64,000 nucleotides of DNA from Parvularcula mediterranea (GCF_013085255.1 NZ_JABFCX010000002.1:434001-498000); one strand, 5' to 3'. Shown: positions 10,492-19,399, counted from the stretch's first letter. The notes: generated from the letters alone by a model not told the origin. A program made the numbers and translations.

Positions 10492-11759
10492 TCACGACAG
10501 CTCTCTTCATTCTCCTTCTTCTCTGCTTCTCCGCCTTCTTTTCAGGATCGGAGACGGCCCTCACCGCCACATCCCGCGCGCGGATGCGCTCGCTTGAGCT
10601 CAAGGGCGACAAGAAGGCCGCGGCCGTCAGCAAGCTGACCGAGGACCGCGAGCGGATGATCGGCGCGATCCTCCTGGGCAACAATGCAGTGAACATCCTC
10701 GCTTCGGTGCTGGCGTCGGGCCTGTTCATCCAGCTCTTCGGCGAAGGCGGCATGGCCGTGGCGCTGTCGACCATCGTGATGACCCTGCTGGTCCTCGTCT
10801 TTGCGGAGGTGATGCCCAAGACGGCTGCCATCGCCCGCGCCGATAGCATCGCGATGCTCGTCGCACCGATCATGCGCAGGATCGTCGCGGTGCTCGCGCC
10901 GATCGTCAGTGTGGTGAGCGCCATCGTCAGGACGACCCTGCACCGGGTCTTTGGCCTCGACGTCACGGCGATGGATGACGCCCTCTCCGCCCATGAAGAG
11001 CTGAAGGGTGCGATCGAACTGCACCACGAAGAAGGCCAGATGGAGAAAGAAGCGCGCGACATCATCAGGGGCGCCCTCGAACTCGACGACATCACCGTCG
11101 AGGACATCATGCTCCACCGGAAGTCGATCGAGATGCTGGACGTGAACACGCCCCAGATCGAGATCGTCGAAGCGGTGCTCGCGTCGAACCACACGCGCAT
11201 CCCTCTCTATGACGAAGACCCGGACAATGTCGTCGGCGTCCTCCACGCCAAGGATATGCTCCGTGCCCTGTGGAAAGTGGGGAACGAGCCGGACAAGGTC
11301 GACATTCGCGAAATCGCGATGCAGCCCTACTTCGTGCCGGAGACCACCACGCTTCAAGAGCAGCTCGACGCCTTCAAGACTTCGCAGATGCACTTCGCCC
11401 TTGTGATTGACGAGTACGGAACGCTTCGCGGCCTCGTAACGCTTGAGGATATTCTCGAAGAGATCGTCGGCGAGATTGAGGACGAGCATGACGTGGTCGT
11501 TGTCGGCGTCGAGAAGCAGTCCGATGGCGCGGTGCTGGTCGATGGCGATGTCACGATCCGCGACCTCAACCGCATGATGGACTGGCGCCTGCCTGACGAG
11601 GAAGCGGTGACCATTGCGGGCCTGGTGATCCACGAGGGCCGCTGCATCCCCGATGTCCGGCAGATGTTCAGCTTCCACGGCTATCGCTTCGAAATCCTCG
11701 CCAAGCGCCGGAACCAGGTCACAAAACTAAAAGTCGTCCCCCTCGCAGAAGCGGCCTGA
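10488..11759 (+). CDS. CNNM/CorC-type membrane protein with CBS domains
   Basis: The N-terminal DUF21/CNNM transmembrane domain (residues about 1-190) begins LFILLLLCFSAFFSGSETAL. A CBS pair follows (about 200-330; VEDIMLHRKSIEMLD and FVPETTTLQEQLDAF), then a CorC_HlyC domain (about 345-423). Relatives are implicated in magnesium or cobalt efflux and were historically annotated as hemolysins. The ATG overlaps the aroB stop. The co-transcription with shikimate genes is conserved but functionally unexplained. The protein has 423 residues. Confidence 0.9.
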   Translation: MITTALFILLLLCFSAFFSGSETALTATSRARMRSLELKGDKKAAAVSKLTEDRERMIGAILLGNNAVNILASVLASGLFIQLFGEGGMAVALSTIVMTLLVLVFAEVMPKTAAIARADSIAMLVAPIMRRIVAVLAPIVSVVSAIVRTTLHRVFGLDVTAMDDALSAHEELKGAIELHHEEGQMEKEARDIIRGALELDDITVEDIMLHRKSIEMLDVNTPQIEIVEAVLASNHTRIPLYDEDPDNVVGVLHAKDMLRALWKVGNEPDKVDIREIAMQPYFVPETTTLQEQLDAFKTSQMHFALVIDEYGTLRGLVTLEDILEEIVGEIEDEHDVVVVGVEKQSDGAVLVDGDVTIRDLNRMMDWRLPDEEAVTIAGLVIHEGRCIPDVRQMFSFHGYRFEILAKRRNQVTKLKVVPLAEAA

Positions 11760-11824
11760 TACACCCCAGGTGAGACATTTTGCCCGCGCGGCTGTTCCTT
11801 CCTCACGAAAGGAGCAGCCGAGCG

Positions 11825-12730
11825 ATGCGCTTCGAACAATTGGTGCTTTCAGGGGGCGGCACGCGCTGCTTCTGGCAGGCAGGTTTTCTTCACCGGGTCA
11901 GGGACGAGATCAGCCTCGAACCCAGGCGGATCACTTGCGTTTCAGGCGGGGCGATGATCGCGGCAGGCTTTGCAGCGCGGCTCGGTCCTGAACTTCTCCG
12001 CCTTACTCGCATCCAGTTCCGCCACAGCCGCAACTTCCACTGGCCGTCGAGCCACCTCGGCTTCATGCCCCACGAAGAGGCCTACCGCCGTGTCGTGGAC
12101 AAGGTCTTTGACGAGGAGGCCGTCGCGAAAATTGCGTCGGGCCCACCCATCGAAGTCGTCCTGACGGAGCTGCCCGCCCGCTACCCCAATGCGGTAGGAG
12201 CGACAGTTTCGCTCATCACCTACCTGATCGAACGCGCAGTGAAGGACGCGACCGACAAGAGCTGGACCCGCAAGCTCGGCATGCGCGAAATCCGCGCCGA
12301 CCTCGCTCAAGCCGCCCGTGATGGGAGGCTTGCAGAGCTGATCACGACCGCAGCGCGCATCCCCCCTGTCTTCCAGTTCGAGTGCTGGGACAACCTGCCG
12401 GTGATCGACGGCGGCTCGATGAGCGATGCGCCCATGCCCAGCGAAGAAAACGGCCCAACGCTCTGCCTGCTCGCGAGCTATTTCAGCCACCTTCCGCATA
12501 AGGAAGACCGCATCTTCATCATGCCGTCGGAGACCATACCCACGGGCAAGATCGACCTGACCGAGTCAAAGGAAGTGCAGGAGGCCTGGGACCTCGGCGA
12601 GAAAGACGGTGAGGGCTTCCTGAAGCTCTGGCGGGCCGGTGATCTCGACTGGACCCGGCCTCACAAGATCGGCGATCCCACTTGGCGCGGGCGCCGTTGG
12701 AGGCCGGAGACGGAACCTGCTATGGCCTGA
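11825..12730 (+). CDS. Patatin-like phospholipase family protein with altered nucleophile elbow
   Basis: The protein has the patatin layout: the oxyanion-hole motif LSGGGTRCFWQAG (residues about 8-20), a nucleophile-elbow candidate ITCVSGGAMIA, and the catalytic-Asp motif VIDGGSMSDAP. The elbow reads C-V-S-G-G rather than the usual G-x-S-x-G, so activity is uncertain. The start at 11825 has AAGGAG upstream; a longer frame from 11780 lacks family similarity. No signal peptide is seen, so it is likely cytosolic or peripherally membrane-bound. It is 301 residues long and three bases upstream of the sirtuin gene, with which it probably forms an operon. Confidence 0.82.
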   Translation: MRFEQLVLSGGGTRCFWQAGFLHRVRDEISLEPRRITCVSGGAMIAAGFAARLGPELLRLTRIQFRHSRNFHWPSSHLGFMPHEEAYRRVVDKVFDEEAVAKIASGPPIEVVLTELPARYPNAVGATVSLITYLIERAVKDATDKSWTRKLGMREIRADLAQAARDGRLAELITTAARIPPVFQFECWDNLPVIDGGSMSDAPMPSEENGPTLCLLASYFSHLPHKEDRIFIMPSETIPTGKIDLTESKEVQEAWDLGEKDGEGFLKLWRAGDLDWTRPHKIGDPTWRGRRWRPETEPAMA

Positions 12731-12733
12731 GCC

Positions 12734-13444
12734 ATGGCCAAGGCTCAGAACATCGTCATCCTCACCGGCGCAGGCGTTTCTGCCGACAGCGGCGTTGATA
12801 CCTTTCGCGATCCAGACGGCGCATGGGTGAAGAACGACCCCGTGAAGGTCTGCACGCCGGAGGGCTTCGCCGCCGACCCTGCGCTGGTCCACGCCTTCTA
12901 CAATGCCCGCCGTGCGCAGCTACCGAGCGTTGATCCGAACCCGGCGCATTTCGCACTGGCGAAGCTCGAGGCCGAGACGGTGAAGGCAGGCGGCACGGTG
13001 ACCCTCGTCACCCAGAACGTCGACAACCTGCACCAGCGCGCAGGCTCCGAACGGATCCTCCCGATCCATGGCCACCTCGACAAGGCGGAGTGCACGAGCT
13101 GCGGCAAGGTCCATCACTGGACGGAGGATCTCTCGACGGAGACTCCCTGCCCGGCCTGCGATGCGAAAACCATGCGGCCTTATATCGTCTGGTTCGGGGA
13201 AATCCCTCGCGGCTTTGACGAGGTCGAGGAAGCGATGATGGAAGCTGACCTCTTCGTCGCCGTCGGCACGTCAGGCAGCGTCTACCCAGCGGCAGGCCTC
13301 GTCGGCTTCGCAAGACAGCGCGCCATCCCGAGGGTCGAGCTGAACCTCGAGGCATCGGACAATGCGACGCTCTTCACCGAAGCGCGCTACGGAAAGGCCA
13401 GCGAGATCGTCCCTGCCTGGGTGGATGAGGTTCTCAGCAGCTAA
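12734..13444 (+). CDS. cobB: NAD-dependent protein deacylase, Sir2 family (CobB-like)
   Basis: Sirtuin that removes acyl groups from lysines using NAD. The NAD-binding GAGVSADSGVDTFRDPDG (residues 12-29) is followed by TQNVDNLH (93-100) and catalytic His112 in IHGH. The zinc site is Cys120-x2-Cys123 and Cys139-x2-Cys142. FYNARR (55-60) supplies the Tyr and Arg that mark class III enzymes (E. coli CobB, human SIRT5), so desuccinylase as well as deacetylase activity is expected. It has 236 residues. Its stop overlaps the convergent membrane-protein gene by four bases. Confidence 0.93.
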   Translation: MAKAQNIVILTGAGVSADSGVDTFRDPDGAWVKNDPVKVCTPEGFAADPALVHAFYNARRAQLPSVDPNPAHFALAKLEAETVKAGGTVTLVTQNVDNLHQRAGSERILPIHGHLDKAECTSCGKVHHWTEDLSTETPCPACDAKTMRPYIVWFGEIPRGFDEVEEAMMEADLFVAVGTSGSVYPAAGLVGFARQRAIPRVELNLEASDNATLFTEARYGKASEIVPAWVDEVLSS

Positions 13445-14406
13445 AGTTGGCCAACCCGTAGCAACCTATCGATGCGTGCCTTCCCACCCGGCTCATACTC
13501 TCCGTAAAAAGATCGAAGGCACTTTGGGTTAAGAGGGTCTCGCTTGAGCCATTCCCAGCGAACGAATTCGGCGTTCGAAGCTCTTAGCCGTTCATCTATC
13601 GCCTCCAGAGAAGCGAGATAATCCGTGCCCTTCACAGGGTCCGCCGAAGAGATACGGACGGAGCGCGTGGGGAATACCACTTTATAAACCAACGACGCCC
13701 CGTCGTCAGTTTGATTGCAGCCCAGCTCGACAAGTTCCGCTGTAGACCATGGAAGGATCTTATTCTCTGTAAACGGAATAAACCGGTCAATCACGACCTC
13801 CTCTTCGGTGATGTAGTCTCCTGACGTGAGCTCAGCCCAGATAAGAACAACACCAACCGCTATTGGCAGCGACGCAATGCGAAGCACGCGCCTTATGTAC
13901 TCTAGCAGCCAGCGGCGGGCGAATTCGTCAGAGGACGTAACACTGCTGGCATGCTCCGCCACGGCGTTCAACGCACCAGCTCCAAAAGGCTGCGAGTCGC
14001 TGCTCATCATGGCGTCGTGGACACGACTAAACCGCTTGTTCAATGGCAGCACGAGATAAACCAGCGCTAGGACTGCACCAGCTGAGAAGATCCACCCGAA
14101 AAGCCAGGCCAACATCCCAAATCCAAAGTCATTGCCGACCAGGATCGCACCAATCTGTGTCGCTTGTTCGGCGGCATGAGTATCCTGAAGCCGCTCGAAG
14201 TAGGGCCAAATCCAGCGCCAACCAACTCCAAACCCACCAACCATGATGATGAAGAACCCCCAGATCGAGAGCTGGTGTGCAAACCACCCCTTCGGCGGCT
14301 GATCGAAATTGAGCCGTATCTCTTCCGCGACTTCACGATTCACACCAAAAATGTCTTGGATTTCGTCGAGCTCCTCCTCGATTGGATCCTGAGGTCTTTG
14401 CGCCAT
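13441..14406 (-). CDS. Orphan membrane protein with three predicted TM segments, unknown function
   Basis: I do not recognise this protein. It begins with an acidic segment (EEELDEIQDIFGVNREVAEEIR), followed by predicted membrane spans at about residues 46-66, 96-120 and 175-192. A soluble C-terminal domain of about 125 residues contains Arg/Lys-rich and aromatic stretches. Base composition is lower than in the neighbours: the line 13501-13560 has 31 G/C of 60, against 40 of 60 at 12901-12960 in the sirtuin gene. That suggests acquisition by transfer. It is monocistronic, convergent with the sirtuin and divergent from the MFS gene. No start better than the ATG at 14406 is seen. Confidence 0.75.
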   Translation of the reverse strand: MAQRPQDPIEEELDEIQDIFGVNREVAEEIRLNFDQPPKGWFAHQLSIWGFFIIMVGGFGVGWRWIWPYFERLQDTHAAEQATQIGAILVGNDFGFGMLAWLFGWIFSAGAVLALVYLVLPLNKRFSRVHDAMMSSDSQPFGAGALNAVAEHASSVTSSDEFARRWLLEYIRRVLRIASLPIAVGVVLIWAELTSGDYITEEEVVIDRFIPFTENKILPWSTAELVELGCNQTDDGASLVYKVVFPTRSVRISSADPVKGTDYLASLEAIDERLRASNAEFVRWEWLKRDPLNPKCLRSFYGEYEPGGKARIDRLLRVGQL

Positions 14407-14554
14407 CTCTGCTCTCAGCTGATTGTTCTCACGGTCTTTCTGCTAACCCCAAAAACAGGCTGCCGACCACCGCCAACTGCCGAACAAGCTAGGCCCACGC
14501 CCTGCGGCTGTGTCCCAGCTTGACCGTTCCCACGGCGGAGCGCACAGCCTCTTG

Positions 14555-15808
14555 ATGAGCGAAAAGACCCTCCCCTCGCCGCGCGCGGCGCTCACCTTCA
14601 TGTTCATCACGGTGCTTCTGTCGATGATCGGCTTTGGTATCATCATGCCGATCCTGCCCCAGCTCCTGATGGAGGTGACCGGTGAGAACGTCAGCCAGGC
14701 CGCGACCTATGGCGGCGTGCTCTACTTCGTCTACGCGCTGGCGCAGTTCTTCATGTCGCCGGTGATGGGCGGTTTGTCAGACCGCTATGGCAGGCGGCCT
14801 GTGCTTCTGATTTCGCTCGCCTTTTATGCGCTCGACTTCCTGTTGATGGCGCTGGCCCCGACCTATGCGTGGCTCGTTGTCGCGCGGTTCCTGTCAGGGG
14901 CGACCTCGGCAACCTATTCCACCGCCAATGCGGTGATCGCCGACATCTCCCCGCCGGAGAAGCGGTCGGGCAATTTCGGCCTGATCGGCGCGGCCTTCGG
15001 CCTGGGCTTCATTATCGGCCCACTGGTTGGCGGGCTTTTCGCGACGATCGACGTCCGCGCGCCGTTCTATGCAGCGGCAGCGCTCGGCGCGATGAACTTT
15101 GTTTTCGGATTTTTCTTCTTCCCGGAAACGAACTTCAAGAAACGCCCGTTCTCGCTGGCGCGCGCCAACCCGTTCGGCAGCCTCTGGTCCGTGACCCGGG
15201 TGCGTATCGTGATGGTGGTGCTCGGCGCCTATTTCCTGATGCAGTTCGCGCACAACTCGCTGCCCGCGGTCTTCAGCTACTTCGCTGTCCAGAAGTATGG
15301 CTGGTCGGGCCTCGACATCGGCTTCGCTCTCGCCTTCGTGGGGGTGACGGCGGCGCTGGTGCAAGGCGGGCTGACCCGGACCTTGATCCCCAAGATCGGC
15401 GAGCCGAGGGCCGTGCTGATCGGCGCGACGTCCATGACCATCAGCTTCATCGGCTACGCGTTCTTCGCGCCGACGGGCATGTGGATCTATGTCTGGATCG
15501 CCGTGGGCGCCCTTGGCGGCCTCATGATGCCGGCCATGCAGGGCCTCATGTCCTCCGCCATTCCGGCGGACAGCCAGGGTGAGCTTCAGGGGGCAATCGC
15601 CAGCGTCATGTCCCTGACCATGATGACGAGCCCTCTCGTCATGACCCGGATCTTCACTGAGTACACCGACAGCGAAGGCATCGTCTTCCCGGGTGCGCCG
15701 CTGCTCCTCGGCGGCATCTGCATCATGGCGTCGATGATCCCCTTCGCGGTCATCGTATCCCGGGCGAACCGGAAAGAGGCTCAGGCCTCGCCGGGGGTCA
15801 GTGCCTGA
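14555..15808 (+). CDS. MFS transporter, TCR/Tet-like drug:H+ antiporter family
   Basis: A 417-residue protein with about 12 hydrophobic segments. Family motifs include GFGIIMPILPQLL in TM1, the motif-A loop GGLSDRYGRRPVLL between TM2 and TM3, and an RFLSGATSATYSTANAVIAD stretch in TM4/5, all typical of the TetA/TCR branch. An upstream in-frame ATG at 14510 adds 15 hydrophilic residues, and 14555 is preferred because TM1 follows closely. Tetracycline resistance should not be assumed, since many members export other compounds. No TetR regulator is adjacent. Its 3' end overlaps the convergent bolA by 28 bases. Confidence 0.88.
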   Translation: MSEKTLPSPRAALTFMFITVLLSMIGFGIIMPILPQLLMEVTGENVSQAATYGGVLYFVYALAQFFMSPVMGGLSDRYGRRPVLLISLAFYALDFLLMALAPTYAWLVVARFLSGATSATYSTANAVIADISPPEKRSGNFGLIGAAFGLGFIIGPLVGGLFATIDVRAPFYAAAALGAMNFVFGFFFFPETNFKKRPFSLARANPFGSLWSVTRVRIVMVVLGAYFLMQFAHNSLPAVFSYFAVQKYGWSGLDIGFALAFVGVTAALVQGGLTRTLIPKIGEPRAVLIGATSMTISFIGYAFFAPTGMWIYVWIAVGALGGLMMPAMQGLMSSAIPADSQGELQGAIASVMSLTMMTSPLVMTRIFTEYTDSEGIVFPGAPLLLGGICIMASMIPFAVIVSRANRKEAQASPGVSA

Positions 15809-16053
15809 ATTGAAAGGGCATGGACAGGCCCAGCGAGCTCGTCCTTCAGGGTCTCGTTCACGGCCCTCTGGCGCTCGAGCCGCGACATCTTGCCAAACAG
15901 CTCGGAGACGATCTTCACGCGGAAATGGCTCTCCCCGCCTTCGGGTGCGCCAGCGTGCCCCTTGTGAAGATGGCTCTGATCCACAATCTCTAAAACCAGA
16001 GGCTCAAACCGCCCCTTGAGCTTGCCTTCGATCGCTTCAGCAACCTGACCCAT
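15781..16053 (-). CDS. BolA family protein
   Basis: A 90-residue BolA/IbaG-type protein that usually partners a monothiol glutaredoxin in Fe-S or iron regulation. The conserved core is VDQSHLHKGHAGAPEGGESHFRVKIVSELF, with the invariant His in ESHFRV, followed by RLERQRAVNETLKDEL and HALSIQALTP. It diverges from the J-domain gene at 16154, an arrangement often seen in alphaproteobacteria. The last 28 bases overlap the end of the convergent MFS gene. Confidence 0.95.
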   Translation of the reverse strand: MGQVAEAIEGKLKGRFEPLVLEIVDQSHLHKGHAGAPEGGESHFRVKIVSELFGKMSRLERQRAVNETLKDELAGPVHALSIQALTPGEA

Positions 16054-16153
16054 AAAATTTCTCCTATCTGGGGAAAAAAGCGCGACAGTCCGCCTGCGAA
16101 CAAGCGGTAAGTCAAGCCTGTTCCCGACACCTCACAAGCACCATAATCACACC

Positions 16154-16798
16154 ATGGCCGACGACTACAGCTACAAGCCGCGACACGGCTTCGACATCCG
16201 TATCAAGCCCACCAAAGGCTCGCGGAACGCCCGGAAATCCTGGGCGAAGACCGAGACGCGCACCTGCGACCGGGACGATTGCGACAAGCCGGCGGAGACC
16301 CGTGCGCCCAAGGCGCCGGACGCAATGAACGAATATCTCTGGCTGTGCACCGTGCACGCGCGGGAGCACAACAAGAACTGGAACTTCTTCGAGGGGAAGA
16401 CCGACGCCCAGGCCGCGCAGATGCGCGACGCTGCGCGCTATGGCGACCGTCCGACGTGGAAGATGTCCAAGAACGGCCGCGCTGCCGCTGCTGCCCGGGC
16501 GGGCATGGAAGGCATGGCGGAGATCGACGACGCAATCGGCGGCAACACCCGTATGGAAAATTCGGGGCCAGACGAGGGTGTCTATCGCGAAGGCCGCAAA
16601 CTGACCCGCCTCCAGCTCCAGGCGTTCCGCACGATGAACCTTAAAGCGAACGCTTCCTCATCGGAGCTGCGCAAGCGCTATGCGGAGCTCGTGAAGCGGT
16701 TCCACCCGGACTCGAACGAGGGCGACCGCTCTGCCGAGGAGCAGCTGCAGGAGGTCATCAAGGCCCACCAGATCCTCAAGAAGGCTGGCTTCTGCTGA
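16154..16798 (+). CDS. J-domain (DnaJ-class) co-chaperone
   Basis: The C-terminal 55 residues form a J-domain with the essential HPD (184-186) in KRFHPDSNEGD and a helix ending ILKKAGFC, so it should stimulate an Hsp70 ATPase. The N-terminal 150 residues lack the Gly/Phe and zinc-finger domains of DnaJ. They carry Cys38-x4-Cys43 and Cys65-x2-His68, a possible small metal site, and a KNGRAAAAARAGMEGM helix. In many alphaproteobacteria this gene lies between bolA and cobS. Here bolA is present and cobS is not adjacent. The protein has 214 residues. Confidence 0.9.
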   Translation: MADDYSYKPRHGFDIRIKPTKGSRNARKSWAKTETRTCDRDDCDKPAETRAPKAPDAMNEYLWLCTVHAREHNKNWNFFEGKTDAQAAQMRDAARYGDRPTWKMSKNGRAAAAARAGMEGMAEIDDAIGGNTRMENSGPDEGVYREGRKLTRLQLQAFRTMNLKANASSSELRKRYAELVKRFHPDSNEGDRSAEEQLQEVIKAHQILKKAGFC

Positions 16799-16825
16799 TC
16801 CATCGAGCGGGTTGAGAAGGACGCG

Positions 16826-16850
16826 AGGGGCGCTCACGGCGCCCCTTTTT
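16826..16850 (+). terminator. Rho-independent terminator after the J-domain gene
   Basis: A stem GGGGCGC (16827-16833) pairs with GCGCCCC (16839-16845) around loop TCACG, with an additional A-T pair and a run of five T at 16846-16850. It lies 28 bases after the stop codon. Confidence 0.92.
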
Positions 16851-17070
16851 GATTCGCGCCGCAAGATTTTTGAGCACTAAAGTCCCGATCAATAGATGAC
16901 ATCGATCTAAAATGCTCCCTCGTAACAGTTTTCTGCTAAGATTTGTTGCGGTCTAGCAACATTCATGCCGCGAATGAACTTTTTACGACGCAGCGCAGCA
17001 TAAGCTGCTTGCGACTGCGAAGCTTAGTTCCCTAGCCTCTCTTCTGCGTTGCACACAGGAAGGGTGGATT
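16851..17070. promoter_or_regulatory. AT-richer leader/promoter region of the TorF porin gene
   Basis: This 220-base stretch is visibly richer in A/T than its surroundings and has no ORF. It contains two short dyads, GTTGC-GGTCTA-GCAAC (16945-16960) and GCAGC-ATAA-GCTGC (16995-17008), and an AGGAAGG ribosome-binding site just before the ATG. It probably holds the promoter and a structured 5' leader for the porin gene. I cannot assign a sigma factor or regulator. Confidence 0.45.
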
Positions 17071-17787
17071 ATGCGACTATCGAAGGCCAGAAAGGCACTT
17101 TACTATTCCGTAGCGAGCATCTGCGCGATGGGCGTGCTGGGGGGCGGCACGGCCAGCGCCCAGATGTTCAACGGCTGGGCCTATTCTGGCGGCATCACGC
17201 TGGTCACGGACTATCGCTTCCGCGGTATCTCCCAGTCGACCAATGACCCGGCGTTCCAGGGATCGCTGAGCGCCAGCAAGAACGGGCTGACCGTCTCGGT
17301 CTGGGGCTCCTCAGTCGAAGGATTCGCCGACACCGAGCTCGACTTCATTGTCGACTATGGGTTCAGCTATGGCGAGAACTCGATCAATGTCGGGGCCATC
17401 TACTATAGCTATCTGGGTGCGGATGATCTTGGCTACGCCGAGGCCTATGCCACCTGGAGCCGCAGCTTCGACGACTGGACGGTTGGGCTCGCCAACTACA
17501 TCTCGCCAGACTTCTTTGGAATGTCGGGCGTCGCCACCTATTCCGAGGCCAATGCCTCCTACGCCTTCAGCGATGCGATCTCGGTGACGGGCCGTTATGG
17601 CTGGCAGTATGTCGAGGAAAGCTCCGTCTACGGCGTTCCTGACTATGGCTCATGGTCGCTCGGCGTCGCCTACACGCCCAACAAGTTCACCTTTGGTGTG
17701 ACCTACGAGGACACGGACCTCTCCGACAGCGAGTGCGGCGACGCTTGCGACGGGATGGTCGTCCTCTCCCTGAGCTTCCCGCTCTAG
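17071..17787 (+). CDS. TorF family putative porin
   Basis: Predicted outer-membrane beta-barrel protein of the TorF (Gcw_chp) group. A signal peptide precedes a likely cleavage after ASA (residue 30). The mature part starts with SGGITLVTDYRFRGISQS, the family hallmark, followed by alternating aromatic/polar beta strands such as VSVWGSSVEGF, ELDFIVDYGFSY and the terminal VVLSLSFPL ending in an aliphatic residue after Phe. It has 238 residues, usual for the family. The substrate is unknown. It stands alone and converges on mgtE. Confidence 0.9.
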   Translation: MRLSKARKALYYSVASICAMGVLGGGTASAQMFNGWAYSGGITLVTDYRFRGISQSTNDPAFQGSLSASKNGLTVSVWGSSVEGFADTELDFIVDYGFSYGENSINVGAIYYSYLGADDLGYAEAYATWSRSFDDWTVGLANYISPDFFGMSGVATYSEANASYAFSDAISVTGRYGWQYVEESSVYGVPDYGSWSLGVAYTPNKFTFGVTYEDTDLSDSECGDACDGMVVLSLSFPL

Positions 17788-17796
17788 GGACGCCTG

Positions 17797-17834
17797 GCTG
17801 GCAGGTCGCCGAGGGGGATCGGCGGCCTGCCAGC
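17797..17834. terminator. Long hairpin between convergent torF-like and mgtE genes
   Basis: GCTGGCAGG (17797-17805) pairs with CCTGCCAGC (17826-17834). Inside, CGCCGA (17807-17812) pairs with TCGGCG (17819-17824) around a GGGGGA loop, with one T-G position between the stems. It sits between the two stop codons and has no T-run, so it may be a bidirectional mRNA-end barrier rather than a canonical intrinsic terminator. Confidence 0.6.
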
Positions 17835-17842
17835 GCTTCGCT

Positions 17843-19300
17843 TCAGTTGACGAGGAACGTCGCTGCCAGCCCCAGGAAGGCAAAGAAGCCGACGACGTCC
17901 GTCACCGTGGTGACGAACACCGCAGAGCTGACGGCAGGGTCTTGCCCTGCCCTCTGAAGCCCAAGCGGGATCAGGATGCCCGCGAGCCCTGCGCAGAGCA
18001 TGTTGATGATCATCGCAGCCGCCAGAACCGATCCGAGTGCTGTGGCCTCCGCCCTCGGCTGACCGACGAGACCTGCGTACCAAAGACCGGCCGCGACACC
18101 CATCAGCACCGCGAAGGCAGCGCCGTTGATGACGGAGACGGCCGTCTCCTTCCAAACAGCCCGAACCGCTGTGGCCCCGGTCAATGTCCGTGTGGAGAGG
18201 TTCCGCACCGCGACCGTCATCGTCTGCGTCCCGGCATTGCCGCCCATGCTGGCCACGATCGGCATGAGGATAGCGAGCGCCACCATCTGCTGGATCGTCG
18301 CGTCGAAGAGGCCAATGATGAAGCTCGCGAGGATCGCTGTGCCGAGGTTCACCAGCAGCCAGACGAAGCGGGACCGCGCGACCTTCCTGATCGGCATGTT
18401 GATCGCGTTGTCTTCCTCGATACCCGCAAGCGCGAGCATGTCCTCGTTGATCTCCTCTCGGACGATCTCGACGACATCGTCCACCGTGACCATGCCTACG
18501 AGACGCTTGGAATCATCGACGACGGGCGCTGAGATGAGGTTGTACTTCTCGAAGAGGTAGGCAACCTCTTCCTGGTCCATCTTCGCGTCGATGACGATCG
18601 GTTCGGGCGTGCAAAGCTCCTGAACGATCTGGTCACGCTTGGCCTTGATGAACTTGCTCAGTGGGACGAGACCGATGATCTTGTAGCCTGGGTCGACCAC
18701 GTACACGTCGTAAAACGTCTCTGGAAGGCGCTCGACAGATCGCAGACGATCGAGGATCTGGCCAACAGTCCAGTAGCCGGGCGCCGCGAAGACGTCCCGC
18801 TGCATGATCCGGCCAGCGGTCTCGTCGTCATATTCAAGCGCAGCCTTGAGGGCGAGCCGATCGGCGATCGGCATCTCGGCCAGGACTTCCGCCCTGTCCT
18901 TCTCCCCCATGTCCTCGAGGACGAAGGCTGCCTCATCTGTGTCGAGCTCCGCGACGGCTTCGGCCAGTTGCTCGGTCGAGAGCGCGTCAATGACCGTGTC
19001 GCGCGCACCATCTTCCAGCTCAGCCAGCGCCTCCGCTGGAAGCTCGGCCCCCTCGATCTCGACCAGCTTGCGTGTGTCGTCCTCGCCAAGCTGCTCGATC
19101 AGGTCTGCGACGTCGGCGGGCTTGAGCTCGGCGACCTGCCGCCTGACCTCGTCATCGTCCCGTTCGTCGATCCGCTCACGGATCATCCGAACGAATTCGG
19201 ATGTCAGGTTCCCTCTCTCGTCAAGCGGAGCATCCTGCTCCAGCTCTTCGGGCGGCAACTCGTTGGCGTGGGGCGGCTCAGGCGTCAGGGTTTCAGACAC
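17843..19300 (-). CDS. mgtE: Magnesium transporter MgtE
   Basis: Mg2+-selective channel gated by intracellular magnesium. The cytosolic N domain (about 40-165, rich in helical acidic repeats) precedes a CBS pair (about 165-300; FAAPGYWTVGQ and APVVDDSKRLVGMVTVDDVVE). A membrane domain of five helices follows, with the pore motif PIVASMGGNAGTQT. The length of 485 residues is typical. It is separated by 99 bases from the DUF1467-ending operon upstream and may have its own promoter there. Confidence 0.95.
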   Translation of the reverse strand: MSETLTPEPPHANELPPEELEQDAPLDERGNLTSEFVRMIRERIDERDDDEVRRQVAELKPADVADLIEQLGEDDTRKLVEIEGAELPAEALAELEDGARDTVIDALSTEQLAEAVAELDTDEAAFVLEDMGEKDRAEVLAEMPIADRLALKAALEYDDETAGRIMQRDVFAAPGYWTVGQILDRLRSVERLPETFYDVYVVDPGYKIIGLVPLSKFIKAKRDQIVQELCTPEPIVIDAKMDQEEVAYLFEKYNLISAPVVDDSKRLVGMVTVDDVVEIVREEINEDMLALAGIEEDNAINMPIRKVARSRFVWLLVNLGTAILASFIIGLFDATIQQMVALAILMPIVASMGGNAGTQTMTVAVRNLSTRTLTGATAVRAVWKETAVSVINGAAFAVLMGVAAGLWYAGLVGQPRAEATALGSVLAAAMIINMLCAGLAGILIPLGLQRAGQDPAVSSAVFVTTVTDVVGFFAFLGLAATFLVN

Positions 19301-19399
19301 TCGTCAGGCAATCTCCGGTGATGAATTGTTGGGATGACCAGCCCATAGCATTTTAGCCGGTTTTCCACAATTCAGAATCTCAGTCGCCTCACGCTATCG

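Noticed and set aside
14555-15808. Calling the MFS gene a tetracycline resistance determinant
   Set aside because: Only general TCR/Tet family motifs are visible, and no TetR regulator or mobile context is present.
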